Below are positions 15,532-22,709 of a stretch of DNA of 64,000 bases, one piece after another. This DNA comes from Actinomadura rayongensis (GTDB taxonomy: Bacteria; Actinomycetota; Actinomycetes; Streptosporangiales; Streptosporangiaceae). The notes beneath the pieces are model-generated. The model did not search any database. It saw only the letters and a program-made list of their open reading frames with translations, and was not told where the DNA came from. Each line of letters opens with the position of its first letter. The stretch's first letter is position 1. The position numbers were made by a program, and so were the translations under genes. The DNA is taken from positions 1,926,736-1,990,735 of the forward strand of contig NZ_WUTW01000001.1 of the NCBI RefSeq assembly GCF_009831215.1, written 5' to 3'.

Positions 15532-16296
15532 GTGAGATACGAGATCCTTGGTTCTCTGCGCGTGGCCGACGGAGAGGTCACGATCACCGCACCCAAGATC
15601 GAGGTCGTGCTGGCCACCCTGCTGATCCGCTCCGGCGAGGTCGTGTCGGTCGACCAGCTCGTCACCGAGGTGTGGGGCGGGGAGCCGCCGCAGCGCGCGA
15701 CGGCGGCGCTGTACGTGTACGTGTCCCAGCTCCGCAAGCTGCTCCCGCGCGACGAGAGCGGCGCGCGTCCCATCGAGACCCGCTCGCCCGGCTACGTCCT
15801 GCGGGCCGACGAGGGGCAGCTCGACCTCCACCTGTTCCAGCGGCTCGTCCGCGAGAGCCGCGCCCACGTCCGCGCGGGCCGCTGGGACGAGGCCCGCGTC
15901 GGCCTGGAGGAGGCCCTCGGCCTCGCGCGCGGCCCCGCGCTCGCGACCCTGCCCGGCGGCCCGGTCATCAACGGGTTCGCGCGCTGGGTGGAGGAGGTGC
16001 GGCTGGAGTGCCAGGAGACCCTGGGCGAGATGAAGCTCCGCCTCGGCCGGCACCGCGAGATGGTCGGCGTCCTCAGCGGGCTCATCCGCGAGCACCCGCT
16101 GCACGAGCCGTTCTACGGCCAGCTCATGCTGGCGCTGTACCGCTGCGACCGGCGCGCGGACGCGCTCGGCGTCTACCAGACGGCCCGCGAGACGCTGAAC
16201 CGCGAGCTGGGCCTGGACCCGGGCCGGGGGCTGCGCGAGATGCAGCGGTCGATCCTCGCCGCCGACGAGGTGCTGGACGTCCGTCCGGCCGTCTGA
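15532..16296 (+). CDS. SARP/AfsR-type transcriptional regulator
   Basis: A 254-aa short SARP. The N-terminal OmpR-like winged helix (about residues 1-90) includes LATLLIRSGEVVSVDQLVTE and the wing segment ETRSPGYVLRAD; the bacterial transcriptional activation domain follows to residue ~245, ending YQTARETLNRELGLDPG. There is no ATPase domain, unlike AfsR. The start is GTG 15532, reading VRYEILGSLRVADGE. Such proteins activate antibiotic or other accessory clusters by binding direct repeats. The target here is unknown; the glycan operon just upstream and the LAL regulator just downstream are candidates. Confidence 0.92.
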   Translation: MRYEILGSLRVADGEVTITAPKIEVVLATLLIRSGEVVSVDQLVTEVWGGEPPQRATAALYVYVSQLRKLLPRDESGARPIETRSPGYVLRADEGQLDLHLFQRLVRESRAHVRAGRWDEARVGLEEALGLARGPALATLPGGPVINGFARWVEEVRLECQETLGEMKLRLGRHREMVGVLSGLIREHPLHEPFYGQLMLALYRCDRRADALGVYQTARETLNRELGLDPGRGLREMQRSILAADEVLDVRPAV

Positions 16297-16306
16297 CCGC
16301 CGCGAA

Positions 16307-16336
16307 GAACCCCGGGTCCGCGCGGGCCCGGGGTTC
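16307..16336. terminator. bidirectional hairpin between the SARP and LAL genes
   Basis: GAACCCCGGG (16307-16316) pairs perfectly with CCCGGGGTTC (16327-16336) across a 10-nt loop. It lies between two convergent genes (stops at 16296 and 16344), so it can end both transcripts. No T-run follows, as usual in actinomycetes. Confidence 0.75.
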
Positions 16337-16343
16337 GCGCCGT

Positions 16344-19181
16344 CTACGCCGACCGGGCCAGCAGCCGCGCCAGCACCGCCCGCGAGCTGATGTTCAGCTT
16401 GCGGTAGATGCGGGTGAGGTGGACGTCGACCGTCCGCGGGCTCAGCGACAGCTCGGCCGCGATCTCCCGCGTCTTCAGCCCGGTCGCCGCGATCGTCGCG
16501 ATCTGCCGCTCCCGCTCGGTGAGGGCCGACAGGTCGGGACCGCCGGACGGCGGCCCGTCGTCGGGCAGCCGGCTGAGCCAGCGCTCGGCCTCCTCCACCG
16601 CCCGCGCCGCGCCGTGCCGCCGCGCCAGGTTCTTCGCCGTCACCAGCAGGGCGGTCGCCTGCTCGCGGCGGCCGAGCCGGACGAGTTCGCACGCCGCCGT
16701 GATGAGCGACGCCGTCATCGCGTGGATCATCCCCGCCTCGCCGAACAGCTCCGCCGCGCGCTCGAACAGCCGCACGGCCTCGGCGAGGTCGCCGTCGGCG
16801 CGCCGCGCCAGGCCCTCCGCCAGCCGCGCGTAGGCGCTCGGCGCGGGCCGGCCGAGCCCGTCGGCGGCGCGGGCGGCCCGCTCCGCCCAGTCGGCGGTGG
16901 GGCGGCCCGCCTCCACCGACGACTTCAGAATGATCATGAAGACGAGCGGCCGGAGGAACACCGGGATCCGTGGGAGTTCCGGCCCCCGGCCCGCGTCCAG
17001 CAGCACCGTCACGCACCGCGCCGGATCGCCCGCCAGGCACACCGCCTGCGCCAGCGCCATCGACGCGCAGAACGCCCAGTAGAACGAGCCGGGCCGCATC
17101 GCGGCGAGCGCCCGTTCGGCCAGCTCCACCGGGACGGCCGCGTGCTCGGGCTCGGCGAGGCCCGCCGTCAGCGACTCCAGCGCCAGCGCCAGCCCCGTCA
17201 GGTACCCGGCGCCGGTCTGCTCGGCCAGCTCGCGGGACTTGGCGGCGGTGCGGCGCGCGTCGTCCAGGTCGCCGACGTGCCGCTGGACGTTCCCGAGCCC
17301 GAGCAGCAGGACCGGCAGGATGTGCTCCTGCCCCGACGTCCGGACGATCCGGATCCCGCGCAGGAAGTGCCGCTCGGCCCCCTGGAACTGCCCGGCCAGC
17401 GTCTCCGCCCAGCCGAGCATCGCGACGAACTCCGGATGCGGGGCCAGTTCGGCGTCCGACAGCCGGTCCAGGGCGGTGGCCGCCGCCGCGAGCGGCTCCC
17501 GGGTCCGTCCGGTGTCGGCGAACGTCGCGGCGAGCGCGCCGAGCACGAGCGCGCCGCTCTCGGCGACCCGGTCGCCGTGCCGCCGGGCCAGCCGCAGCGC
17601 CAGCTCGGCCCCGGCGGGGTCGGGCGCCCGGCCGTCGAACGCGCCGACCAGCCCGTGCTCGATGAGCAGCACCGCCGCCTCGCGCGGCGGCTCGGCGTCG
17701 CCCGCGATCCCGGCGACGCCGTCGGCGAGCAGCGCCAGCGCCTCGGCGAAGTTGCCGAGCAGGCACTCCACCAGCGCCCAGAACGCCACCGCCGACGCGC
17801 GCAGCGCCTTCTCCTCCGGCGGCAGGTCGCCCATCACGCGGTGCAGCAGGTCGCGGCTCTCGGCGAGCCGTCCCGCGCGGCCGAGCGCCTGCGCGCGCAG
17901 CACCCGCAGCTCGGTCCGCGTCCGGTCGTCGAGCAGGTCGTCGGAGAAGCCGTGCAGGGCGAGGTCGAGCCAGTGCGCGGCGCGGCCCGGGTCGGTCAGC
18001 AGCGCCTCGGCGGCGGCCTCGCGCAGGATCCGCAAGTGTTCCGGATCGGTCGGGGCGATGGCCCGTTCCACCTGGTCAGCGAGGGTGGCGGGCGGTGCGC
18101 CGTACTCGGCGAGGACCCGCGCGGCCGACCGGTGCGCCGAGCGCCGCCACGCCGACGCCGTCCCGTCGTAGACGACCTGGCGCAGCAGCCGGTGCCGGAA
18201 CTCGAACTTCGACGCGCGCGCGGCGGGCCGCAGGATGTCGCGGGCGAGCAGGTCGTCCACCGCCGCCTCGACCTCGAAGCAGCGCAGGCCCGTCACCCCC
18301 GCGAGCAGCGTCGCGTCGCAGTGCTCGCCGAGGACCGCCGCCGCCGACGCGACGAGCGCCTCAGGACCGGCCAGCGACGTGACCTCGCCGAGCAGCAGCC
18401 CGGCGACGTGCGCGGGGACGCGCCCGCCCACCTCGCCCGCGAGCGCCGCGAGGTACAGCGGGACGCCGTGCGCCTCCAGATGCAGGTCCAGGACGCGCGG
18501 GTGGTCGGCGGGCATCCCGAGCAGGCGGCCCGACTCCTCCAGCGTCAGCGGCCCGAGTTCGATCTGGGTCACCGTGCCGAGTTCCACGCCGTGCGCGAGC
18601 GTGGCGCGCAGCCGGGGCGACGCCTGCCGGGGCCGGTGGACGATCACCAGCAGCAGCGGCGCCTCCAGCGGCCCGCGCACGAGCTGGTCGATCAGGTCGA
18701 GCGACTGGGGGTCGGCCCAGTGGACGTCCTCCAGGACGACCACCGCGCCGTCGCGGGCCGCGTGCTCCAGCACCGAGCGGACCGCGCCGCAGATCTGGAA
18801 CCGCGACCGCTGCGGCACCCCGGCCGGGTCGACGGAGCCGCGCGCGAGCGCCTCGCCGACGACCGCGCGGTCCTCGGGGGGCGCGAGCAGCCGCCAGTCG
18901 CGCAGCGGCGGCTCGCCGAGCAGCAGCGCGACGGTCCGGTACGGGGTGCGGCGCTCGGCCGCGGTGCAGCGGACGTGCGCGATCGGCAGTCCCCGGCGCT
19001 CGGCGTCGCCCAGCATCTCGGCGAGCAGGCGCGTCTTGCCCGTGCCGGGGTCGCCGGTCAGCTCGACGATCCGGCCCTCGCCGAGGGCCAGCGCGTCCAG
19101 GGACGCGCGCAGCCGGCGCGCCTCGTCGTGCCGCACGGCACGCGGCCGGTCGCCGAGCACGGGTGTCGCATGGCCAGCCAA
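16344..19181 (-). CDS. large LuxR-family ATPase regulator (LAL type)
   Basis: A 945-aa regulator. The N-terminal AAA/STAND ATPase has Walker A GDPGTGKTRLLAEML (about residue 43) and Walker B AVVVLEDVHWADPQSLDLID. The middle is helical and TPR-like. The C-terminal LuxR helix-turn-helix is LTERERQIATIAATGLKTRE followed by IAAELSLSPRTVDVHLTRIY. LAL regulators are ATP- and ligand-dependent activators of catabolic or biosynthetic genes. The start is TTG 19181 with GGGAGGG 8 nt upstream. A 16-bp palindrome about 210 bp upstream of the start and the AT-rich leader suggest regulated expression. The long open frame on the opposite strand across this gene is a GC-bias shadow. Confidence 0.93.
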   Translation of the reverse strand: MAGHATPVLGDRPRAVRHDEARRLRASLDALALGEGRIVELTGDPGTGKTRLLAEMLGDAERRGLPIAHVRCTAAERRTPYRTVALLLGEPPLRDWRLLAPPEDRAVVGEALARGSVDPAGVPQRSRFQICGAVRSVLEHAARDGAVVVLEDVHWADPQSLDLIDQLVRGPLEAPLLLVIVHRPRQASPRLRATLAHGVELGTVTQIELGPLTLEESGRLLGMPADHPRVLDLHLEAHGVPLYLAALAGEVGGRVPAHVAGLLLGEVTSLAGPEALVASAAAVLGEHCDATLLAGVTGLRCFEVEAAVDDLLARDILRPAARASKFEFRHRLLRQVVYDGTASAWRRSAHRSAARVLAEYGAPPATLADQVERAIAPTDPEHLRILREAAAEALLTDPGRAAHWLDLALHGFSDDLLDDRTRTELRVLRAQALGRAGRLAESRDLLHRVMGDLPPEEKALRASAVAFWALVECLLGNFAEALALLADGVAGIAGDAEPPREAAVLLIEHGLVGAFDGRAPDPAGAELALRLARRHGDRVAESGALVLGALAATFADTGRTREPLAAAATALDRLSDAELAPHPEFVAMLGWAETLAGQFQGAERHFLRGIRIVRTSGQEHILPVLLLGLGNVQRHVGDLDDARRTAAKSRELAEQTGAGYLTGLALALESLTAGLAEPEHAAVPVELAERALAAMRPGSFYWAFCASMALAQAVCLAGDPARCVTVLLDAGRGPELPRIPVFLRPLVFMIILKSSVEAGRPTADWAERAARAADGLGRPAPSAYARLAEGLARRADGDLAEAVRLFERAAELFGEAGMIHAMTASLITAACELVRLGRREQATALLVTAKNLARRHGAARAVEEAERWLSRLPDDGPPSGGPDLSALTERERQIATIAATGLKTREIAAELSLSPRTVDVHLTRIYRKLNISSRAVLARLLARSA

Positions 19182-19681
19182 GAACGATTCCCTCCCGCTG
19201 TGATCCCCGAAGTGCGGTCGGTCTCCCTCATTCCCGTTCGGATGAGGAAATATTGCTACACGCAGCGCATATACGGTGTTACGTTCGCATTAAAAACGGA
19301 TGGCGCCGGAAGGTGATCCCGGCGCGTCGCGGACAGGCGATTTCCCCGGTTCCGTACCGCCGACCGATAAACAGTGATCGGCGACTCCGAGTCAGAACAC
19401 GTGTTCTGTGACCGTCCGCTCCTCGGTGATCGCTTTGGGTGACATCGCATCTCGTCGGCCCTGCCTTGGGTGTCCCAATCTTGTTCCCGAGTATATAGGT
19501 AGGAAAAGTTGGTCGACGAATCCGCGCCGGTGGCCGGTTTCGGCCAATTCGGCGTCGCGCACATCACGGTTCGGCATTTTCCCCGTCGCGACGATCATGG
19601 TAGTGGGCACGGAAGTCGTGTTCACGCGCACCATGTTACAGGCCGTGGAATTCACTGCGCGCTGACCGGCTAATTGCAACT
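19182..19681. other. AT-rich intergenic region with palindromes
   Basis: This 500-bp gap is the least GC-rich stretch in the window. Near 19240-19300 it contains an AT-rich tract (AAATATTGC, CATATACGG, TTAAAAACG) that is the likely promoter of the LAL gene. A perfect 16-bp palindrome lies at 19393-19408, a smaller TTGGG-TGT-CCCAA repeat at about 19466-19478, and TATATAGG at about 19493-19500. A possible 54-codon plus-strand frame starts at TTG 19509 after AGGTAGGAAAAG and ends at 19673; its first ~20 codons have high GC3 but the rest does not, so I do not call it a gene. Confidence 0.5.
19393..19408. promoter_or_regulatory. perfect 16-bp palindrome CAGAACACGTGTTCTG
   Basis: Both halves match exactly with no spacer, so the site should bind a dimeric regulator. 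Its core GAAC-N4-GTTC fits the core of Gram-positive LexA/SOS boxes (GAACRNRYGTTC), but the outermost bases (A/T instead of C/G) do not. No SOS gene is adjacent. It is 210 bp upstream of the LAL start, so autoregulation is another option. Confidence 0.5.
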
Positions 19682-20719
19682 TCAAGCGTCCTCGCCTTTC
19701 TTGGCGCCGACGGCTCGGGAGGCACCGGCGTAGGTTTCGAGTTCGGCCAGGTAGGCGTCTTTCGCCGCGCGCGGGAGCCAGGCCGCCTCGAACGCGTTGC
19801 GCTCCAGGCGGACCAGTTCGTCCCGGGTGAGGTCCAGCTCGCGCCGGACGACGTCCAGGTTCTCCGCGACGTAGGCCCGGAAGTAGGCCGGGTCGTCGGA
19901 GTTGATCGTCACCCGCAGGCCGAGGTCGAGCATCCTTCGGATCACGTCGGCCTTGGGGCCGTCGGTGACGAAGCCGTTGGACACCGGGCAGACCGTCAGC
20001 GCGAGCCCCCGTCGGCCGATCTCCGCCGCCAGTTCCGGGTCGTCGAGCGCGTTGACGCCGTGGTCGATGCGGTCGACGCCGATGACGTCCAGGCACTGGC
20101 GGATGTGCGCGGTGCTGTTCTCCTGGTCCACGTCGCAGTGCATCGTCAGCAGGTAGCCCTCCCGCCGCGCCCGCGCGAAGACCGCCGCGAACTTCTCCGG
20201 CGGGTTGCCGCGCTCGTCGGAGTCCAGGCCGACGCCCACGATCCACTCCCGGTACGGCAGCGACTCCAGCAGCGTCGCCATCGCGAACTCGGCGGACTGG
20301 TCGCGCAGGAAGCACAGGATGAGCTGGGCGCGGACGCCGTGCAGGCGCTCGCCGTCCAGCAGCGCGCGGCGCAGGCCCCGGATCACCACGTCGAACGGGA
20401 CGCCGCGCGCGGTGTGCGCCTGCGGGTCGAAGAAGATCTCGGCGTACCGGACGTTCTGCGCGGCGGCCCGCGCGAGGTAGGCGAGGGCGAGGTCGTAGAA
20501 GTCCGGCTCGGTCCGCAGGACGGCCATGCTCTCGTAGTAGCCGACGAGGAACGAGCTGAGGCTGTCGAAACGGTAGGCGTCGCGCGCCTCCTCGACCGTC
20601 CCGTACGGCAGCTCGACGCCGTTGCGGCGGGCCAGCTCCAGCTTCAGCTCCGGTTCGAGCGTGCCCTCGATGTGCAGGTGCAGTTCGCACTTGGGCAGCC
20701 CTGCGACGAACGGATCCAC
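19682..20719 (-). CDS. adenosine/adenine-deaminase-like amidohydrolase with altered active site
   Basis: A 345-aa TIM-barrel amidohydrolase. Metal-ligand motifs are present: LPKCELHLHIEGTLEPEL (HxH), RIDHGVNALDD and TINSDDPAYF, with AEIFFDPQAHTARGV and GVGLDSDERGNPPEKF as in the adenine deaminase branch. However, the strictly conserved H-x-G-E of adenosine and adenine deaminases, whose Glu is the catalytic proton shuttle, reads H-C-D-V-D-Q here, confirmed at codon level. The substrate is therefore probably different from adenosine. I chose GTG 20719 because it has GGGAGGG 4 nt upstream; an open frame extends to 20791. It stands alone between the AT-rich gap and the ECF sigma gene. Confidence 0.85.
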   Translation of the reverse strand: MDPFVAGLPKCELHLHIEGTLEPELKLELARRNGVELPYGTVEEARDAYRFDSLSSFLVGYYESMAVLRTEPDFYDLALAYLARAAAQNVRYAEIFFDPQAHTARGVPFDVVIRGLRRALLDGERLHGVRAQLILCFLRDQSAEFAMATLLESLPYREWIVGVGLDSDERGNPPEKFAAVFARARREGYLLTMHCDVDQENSTAHIRQCLDVIGVDRIDHGVNALDDPELAAEIGRRGLALTVCPVSNGFVTDGPKADVIRRMLDLGLRVTINSDDPAYFRAYVAENLDVVRRELDLTRDELVRLERNAFEAAWLPRAAKDAYLAELETYAGASRAVGAKKGEDA

Positions 20720-20944
20720 GGTCCCTCCCGCTTCGCGTGCTCTCCCTCTATGGACGCGGGAGGCCGGTCCGGAGTTCGCGTGCGGCGACACTGCGTTCGT
20801 CCGGCGCGACCCTCGGTGGCGCTTCCGGGCGGGCGGGGACGGCCGGAAGACGGCGCGTCGGGCCCTCTACGATCGTCGCGGCGTTACGTCGGGCGGGCCT
20901 GGTCCGTCAGTACCACGACGGAACCGACGACCGGGGGAGAGCCG

Positions 20945-21823
20945 ATGGACGAGCAGGTACTGCAGGCCGAGCGCTTCGAGGAGCACCGTCCGCGGTTGCG
21001 CGGCGTCGCCTACCGCATGCTGGGGTCCCTGCACGAGGCGGACGACGCGGTGCAGGAGGCGTGGCTCCGGTACAGCCGCACCGACACGAGCGGGATCGAG
21101 AACCTGGGCGGCTGGCTGACGACCGTGACCGGGCGGCTGTGCCTGGACATGCTGCGCTCGCGGGCGTCCCGGTCCGAGGAGCCGCTGGAGTGGCACGTTC
21201 CCGACCCGGTCGTGAGCCCGGCCGACGGCGCCGACCCCGAGCAGGAGGCGCTGCTGGCCGAGTCGGTCGGCCTCGCGCTGTACGTCGTGCTGGACACGCT
21301 GGCGCCCGCCGAACGACTCGCGCTCGTCCTGCACGACACGTTCGCGGTGCCGTTCGAGGAGATCGGCGCGATCCTCGGCCGCTCGCCGAACGCCGCCAAA
21401 CAACTCGCGAGCCGGGCGCGCCGCCGGGTCCGCGCGGCGGAGACGACGCCCGACGCCGACCTCGCCGGACAGCGCGCGGCGGTCGACGCCTTCTTCGCGG
21501 CGGCCCGCCGAGGCGACCTGGCGGCCCTCGTCGCGGCCCTGGACCCGGACGTCACGCTGCGCGCCGACGGCGGCGCCGCCGGCCTGTCCGCGCTGGTCGG
21601 CGGCGCCGCGCAGGTGGCCGGCCGCGCGCTGATGTTCGCCCGGCCGGACGCGCGCGTGCACCCGGCGCTCGTGAACGGCGCGGCCGGCGTCGTGGTGACC
21701 GTCGCCGGACGGCCCGTCTCGATCATGGCCTTCACCGTCACCGCCGGCCGGATCACGGCGATCGACGCGCTCGGCGACCCGACCCGTCTCGCCTCCCTCC
21801 GCCTGCCCGCCTTCCCGTCCTGA
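20945..21823 (+). CDS. ECF sigma factor with C-terminal SnoaL-like domain (ECF41/SigJ-like)
   Basis: A 292-aa sigma factor. Region 2 (MLGSLHEADDAVQEAWLRYS) and region 4 (LAPAERLALVLHDTFAVPFE followed by EIGAILGRSPNAAKQLASRA) are followed by a ~110-residue SnoaL/NTF2-like domain (FFAAARRGDLAALVAALDPD to the end) that replaces an anti-sigma factor in ECF41 proteins. The linker motif W-H-V-P-D-P and the LRADGG block resemble, but do not exactly match, the WLPEP and DGGGK motifs of that family. ATG 20945 follows GGGGGAGAG. The convergent neighbour is a carboxymuconolactone-decarboxylase-type gene, a classic ECF41 target class. Confidence 0.92.
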   Translation: MDEQVLQAERFEEHRPRLRGVAYRMLGSLHEADDAVQEAWLRYSRTDTSGIENLGGWLTTVTGRLCLDMLRSRASRSEEPLEWHVPDPVVSPADGADPEQEALLAESVGLALYVVLDTLAPAERLALVLHDTFAVPFEEIGAILGRSPNAAKQLASRARRRVRAAETTPDADLAGQRAAVDAFFAAARRGDLAALVAALDPDVTLRADGGAAGLSALVGGAAQVAGRALMFARPDARVHPALVNGAAGVVVTVAGRPVSIMAFTVTAGRITAIDALGDPTRLASLRLPAFPS

Positions 21824-21829
21824 CCGCTT

Positions 21830-21867
21830 CCGTGCGTTCTCCCGGCAAATTCCGGAAGAACGCACGG
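21830..21867 (+). terminator. hairpin after the ECF sigma gene
   Basis: CCGTGCGTTCT (21830-21840) pairs perfectly with AGAACGCACGG (21857-21867). After one mismatch an inner CCGG/CCGG stem extends it, leaving a 6-nt loop. It starts 7 bp after the sigma stop codon and is probably its terminator. Confidence 0.75.
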
Positions 21868-21870
21868 CCG

Positions 21871-22045
21871 CTGTCGCCGACCGGAATCAGAACCCGCCCG
21901 CACCAGCCGGGTCAGGTTCCGTTTGCGCCGGGGGGAGGACCCAGTCGCGCGAGCCGGGGTCCGGACCCGCTCGCGCCAGCCGGGTCAGGACCGGCTCGCG
22001 CCAGCCGGGTCAGAACCGACTTGCGGTCGGCGGGGTCAGGACCAG
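21871..22045. repeat. 25-bp tandem repeat array, about seven imperfect copies
   Basis: Units of exactly 25 bp step through the gap: 21871, 21896, 21921, 21946, 21971, 21996 and 22021. The copies at 21971-21995 and 21996-22020 differ at only three positions; outer copies are more diverged. The common core is CGCGCCAGCCGGGTCAGGAC. The array lies between the convergent ECF sigma and AhpD-like genes and runs 10 bp into the 3' end of the latter. A 25-bp period is not a whole number of codons, so it is not a coding repeat. Confidence 0.85.
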
Positions 22046-22494
22046 GTCGCGCCGGACTGCGCCCGGACCGTCACGTTGAGCCTGTTGAAGAGGTTCGTCG
22101 TGGCGATCATGAGGATGATCGCCGCGAGCTGCTCCTCGGTGTAGTGGTCGGCGGCGGCGTCCCAGACGGCGTCGGGGACCGCGTCCGGGCGGTCGCTCAG
22201 CCGCGTCGCCGCCTCGGCCAGCTGCAGCGCCGCGCGCTCGGCGTCGGTGAAGAACGGGGTCTCGCGCCACGCGGCCACCGCGAAGAGGCGCTCGTCGGAC
22301 TCGCCCGCCTTCCGCGCGCTCTCGACGCCCCCGTGGACGCACGGGCCGCAGCCGTTGATCTGGCTCGCCCGCAGGTGGACGAGTTCCAGCGTCGCCTGCG
22401 GCACTCCGCCCTTGTGCATCGCCTTGAAGAGGTTCTGGATCCCGGTCATCGCGTCCGGGAGCACCTGGACGGGGTTCTTCATGCGCTCGGCCAT
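22036..22494 (-). CDS. carboxymuconolactone decarboxylase/AhpD-like protein
   Basis: A 152-aa alkylhydroperoxidase-like protein with the redox motif NGCGPCVHGGVESARKAG (C-x-x-C-x-x-H), as in AhpD. The N-terminus MAERMKNPVQVLPDAMTGIQ and the C-terminal EEQLAAIILMIATTNLFNRL complete the fold. It would act as a cytosolic peroxidase or disulfide reductant; the partner is unknown. ATG 22494 has GGAAAGGAC upstream. An ECF41-like promoter is visible 36-62 bp upstream, which with the facing ECF41-like sigma gene argues that this is the sigma factor's target. Confidence 0.92.
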   Translation of the reverse strand: MAERMKNPVQVLPDAMTGIQNLFKAMHKGGVPQATLELVHLRASQINGCGPCVHGGVESARKAGESDERLFAVAAWRETPFFTDAERAALQLAEAATRLSDRPDAVPDAVWDAAADHYTEEQLAAIILMIATTNLFNRLNVTVRAQSGATWS

Positions 22495-22529
22495 CTCGCG
22501 TCCTTTCCGAAGTGGTGTGTCACCGCTAT

Positions 22530-22556
22530 GACGGAGCGGACCGCCGCGAGGTATCA
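22530..22556 (-). promoter_or_regulatory. candidate ECF41-type promoter of the AhpD-like gene
   Basis: On the minus strand TGATACC (22556-22550) is followed after exactly 16 nt by CGTC (22533-22530). The known ECF41 promoter is TGTCACA-N16-CGTC: the -10 and the spacing are perfect, and the -35 matches at 4 of 7 positions. The predicted leader is about 30 nt. The rest of the gap (22557-22709) should carry the monooxygenase promoter; TATAAC at 22677-22682 is a possible -10 but has no good -35. Confidence 0.5.
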
Positions 22557-22709
22557 CGCGGCGGAGAGAACGTCGCGGCGGGCTCGCGGGCGATCCGGCG
22601 CCGGGCCGGGACGCGCGCGACCGTCTCCGCGCCCTTGACGTGATCTGGCGCACGTGCTGTCCTATTAGACGCGCTTTATAACAGAGTGTCCGAGGCAGGG
22701 AGGCCGACG

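Noticed and set aside
15522..19316. Open frame of 1264 codons on the plus strand across the SARP and LAL genes
   Set aside because: It is out of frame with the SARP gene and antisense to the LAL gene. Composition is Arg/Gln/Ala/Pro-rich with no domain; it is a shadow of high-GC coding.
19392..19634. 80-codon minus-strand frame after the deaminase gene
   Set aside because: No ribosome site before its ATG, rare codons (ATA, AGA, CTA) in the second half, and its stop overlaps the 16-bp palindrome. Not supported as a gene.
21900..22060. CRISPR array
   Set aside because: The 25-bp units are directly adjacent and imperfect, with no unique spacers, and no cas genes are present. They form a minisatellite.
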